Positions 34,114-34,825 of a stretch of 34,825 nt of DNA are shown piece by piece. Positions within the stretch are counted from its first letter, which is position 1. Every line of letters starts with the position of its first letter. Under the pieces are notes generated by a model that was not told the origin of the DNA, did not search any database, and was given only the letters and a program-made list of their open reading frames with translations. The DNA lies in NCBI GenBank assembly GCA_017617715.1, contig JAFZVQ010000033.1, positions 1 to 34,825 on the forward strand. The letters are read 5' to 3'. The DNA is from Bacteroidales bacterium (lineage in GTDB: Bacteria > Bacteroidota > Bacteroidia > Bacteroidales > UBA932). The translations under genes and the position numbers were made by a program.

Positions 34114-34825
34114 ATGGAATTCAATTTAAAGATATGGCGTCAGAAGAACGCCAAGGCCAAGGGCCATTTCGAAACCTATCATATTTCTGGTATAGAGGAG
34201 GATGCATCCTTCCTTGAGATGCTCGACATCCTGAACGAGCAGCTTATCCGCGAGGGCTGCGATCCAGTGGCCGTGGAAAGGGGATGCCAGAGCAGCGGCC
34301 CCGTGTCTTTCGACCACGACTGCCGTGAAGGCATCTGCGGCGCCTGTTCGCTTTATATCGACGGCCGCGCCCACGGTCCGGACGACCATGTGACCACCTG
34401 CCAGCTCTTCATGCGCCACTTCAAGGACGGCGCCACCATCACCGTCGAGCCCTGGAGAAGCGCCGCTTTCCCTGTGATCAAGGACCTTGTGGTGGACCGT
34501 TCGGCATTCGACAAGATACTGCAGGCCGGCGGATTCATTTCCGTCCGCACCGGCTCCGCCCAGGATGCCAACAATATCCTTATCCCGCACGACAAGGCCG
34601 AGGAGAGCATGGATGCAGCGGCCTGCGTGGGCTGCGGCGCCTGCGTCGCGACCTGCAAGAACGGCTCCGCGATGCTGTTCGTGGCTGCCCGCGTGAGTTC
34701 CCTCGCCCTGCTGCCGCAAGGCCGTCCCGAGGCCAAGCGCCGCGCCAAGGCCATGGTCGCGAAGATGGACGAGCTGGGCTTCGGCAACTGCACCAACACC
34801 CGCGCCTGTGAGCTCGAATGCCCCA
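34114..34825 (+). CDS. frdB: Fumarate reductase/succinate dehydrogenase iron-sulfur subunit, cut by window edge
   Basis: 237 residues are visible from ATG at 34114, one base after the frdA stop; the last few codons are off the right edge. The plant-type [2Fe-2S] cluster uses C70, C75, C78 and C96 (CREGICGAC, then TTC). The ferredoxin-like part has C171, C174, C177 and C181 ([11 protein letters not shown]), with C226, C232 and C236 near the end ([11 protein letters not shown]). These match the usual [2Fe-2S], [4Fe-4S] and [3Fe-4S] ligands. It carries electrons between FrdA and the membrane anchor. It is cotranscribed and probably translationally coupled with frdA. Confidence 0.95.
   Translation, partial: MEFNLKIWRQKNAKAKGHFETYHISGIEEDASFLEMLDILNEQLIREGCDPVAVERGCQSSGPVSFDHDCREGICGACSLYIDGRAHGPDDHVTTCQLFMRHFKDGATITVEPWRSAAFPVIKDLVVDRSAFDKILQAGGFISVRTGSAQDANNILIPHDKAEESMDAAACVGCGACVATCKNGSAMLFVAARVSSLALLPQGRPEAKRRAKAMVAKMDELGFGNCTNTRACELECP

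Overview
The window looks like a chromosome fragment from a GC-rich gut Bacteroidota, most likely order Bacteroidales (Alistipes/Rikenellaceae-like). The reasons are a FrdA close to Bacteroides FrdA, fimbrillin-like lipoproteins, a DUF5106 thioredoxin-like lipoprotein, the coaX-OMP-TPR-lptC-ppiD gene order, weak or absent Shine-Dalgarno sites, and several promoters with the Bacteroidetes -7 box TAnnTTTG. Genus and species cannot be fixed from sequence reading alone.

Layout. (1) 1-3300, minus strand: a YeiH-type transporter, a small membrane protein coupled to it by TAATG, and a YraN family protein cut by the window edge; before them lies a sodium:neurotransmitter-symporter family transporter. 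(2) 3300-4135: no intact gene. It holds a decayed copy of the 3' end of folA followed by a mosaic of short dispersed and palindromic repeats. (3) 4136-11734, minus strand: a tight six-gene run, ychF-galK-gluzincin/propeller/barrel protein-DUF5106 lipoprotein-thyA-folA, with a likely promoter before ychF and gaps of 1-12 nt. It ends in a folA whose last codons are supplied by a dispersed repeat. (4) 11745-12617: a lone plus-strand endonuclease/exonuclease/phosphatase gene, transcribed divergently from ychF and ending in a bidirectional terminator. (5) 12632-22004, minus strand: mfd, coaX, a FadL-like outer membrane protein, a TPR-like periplasmic protein, lptC and a PpiD/SurA-type foldase, mainly an envelope-biogenesis set. 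(6) 22014-22236: an AT-rich divergent intergenic region with a perfect DnaA box and DnaA-box-like sites. Every gene but one to its left is on the minus strand and every gene to its right is on the plus strand, so it is a candidate replication origin. (7) 22237-31951, plus strand: ruvB, then a surface locus with a 46-codon small ORF, a fimbrillin-like lipoprotein, a 1735-residue GLUG/InlB-repeat surface protein and a mosaic lipoprotein with 26-residue repeats and a lectin-like C-terminal domain. (8) 32037-34825, plus strand: terminator, a clear Bacteroidetes promoter, frdA and a truncated frdB.

The core genes cover thymidylate and folate metabolism (thyA, folA), galactose entry (galK), CoA synthesis (coaX), DNA repair (mfd, ruvB), envelope assembly (lptC, ppiD, OMPs) and anaerobic fumarate respiration (frdAB). 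The most unusual parts are the folA replacement scar with its repeat mosaic, the origin-like region, and the modular adhesin locus, whose last gene changes base composition sharply along its length.
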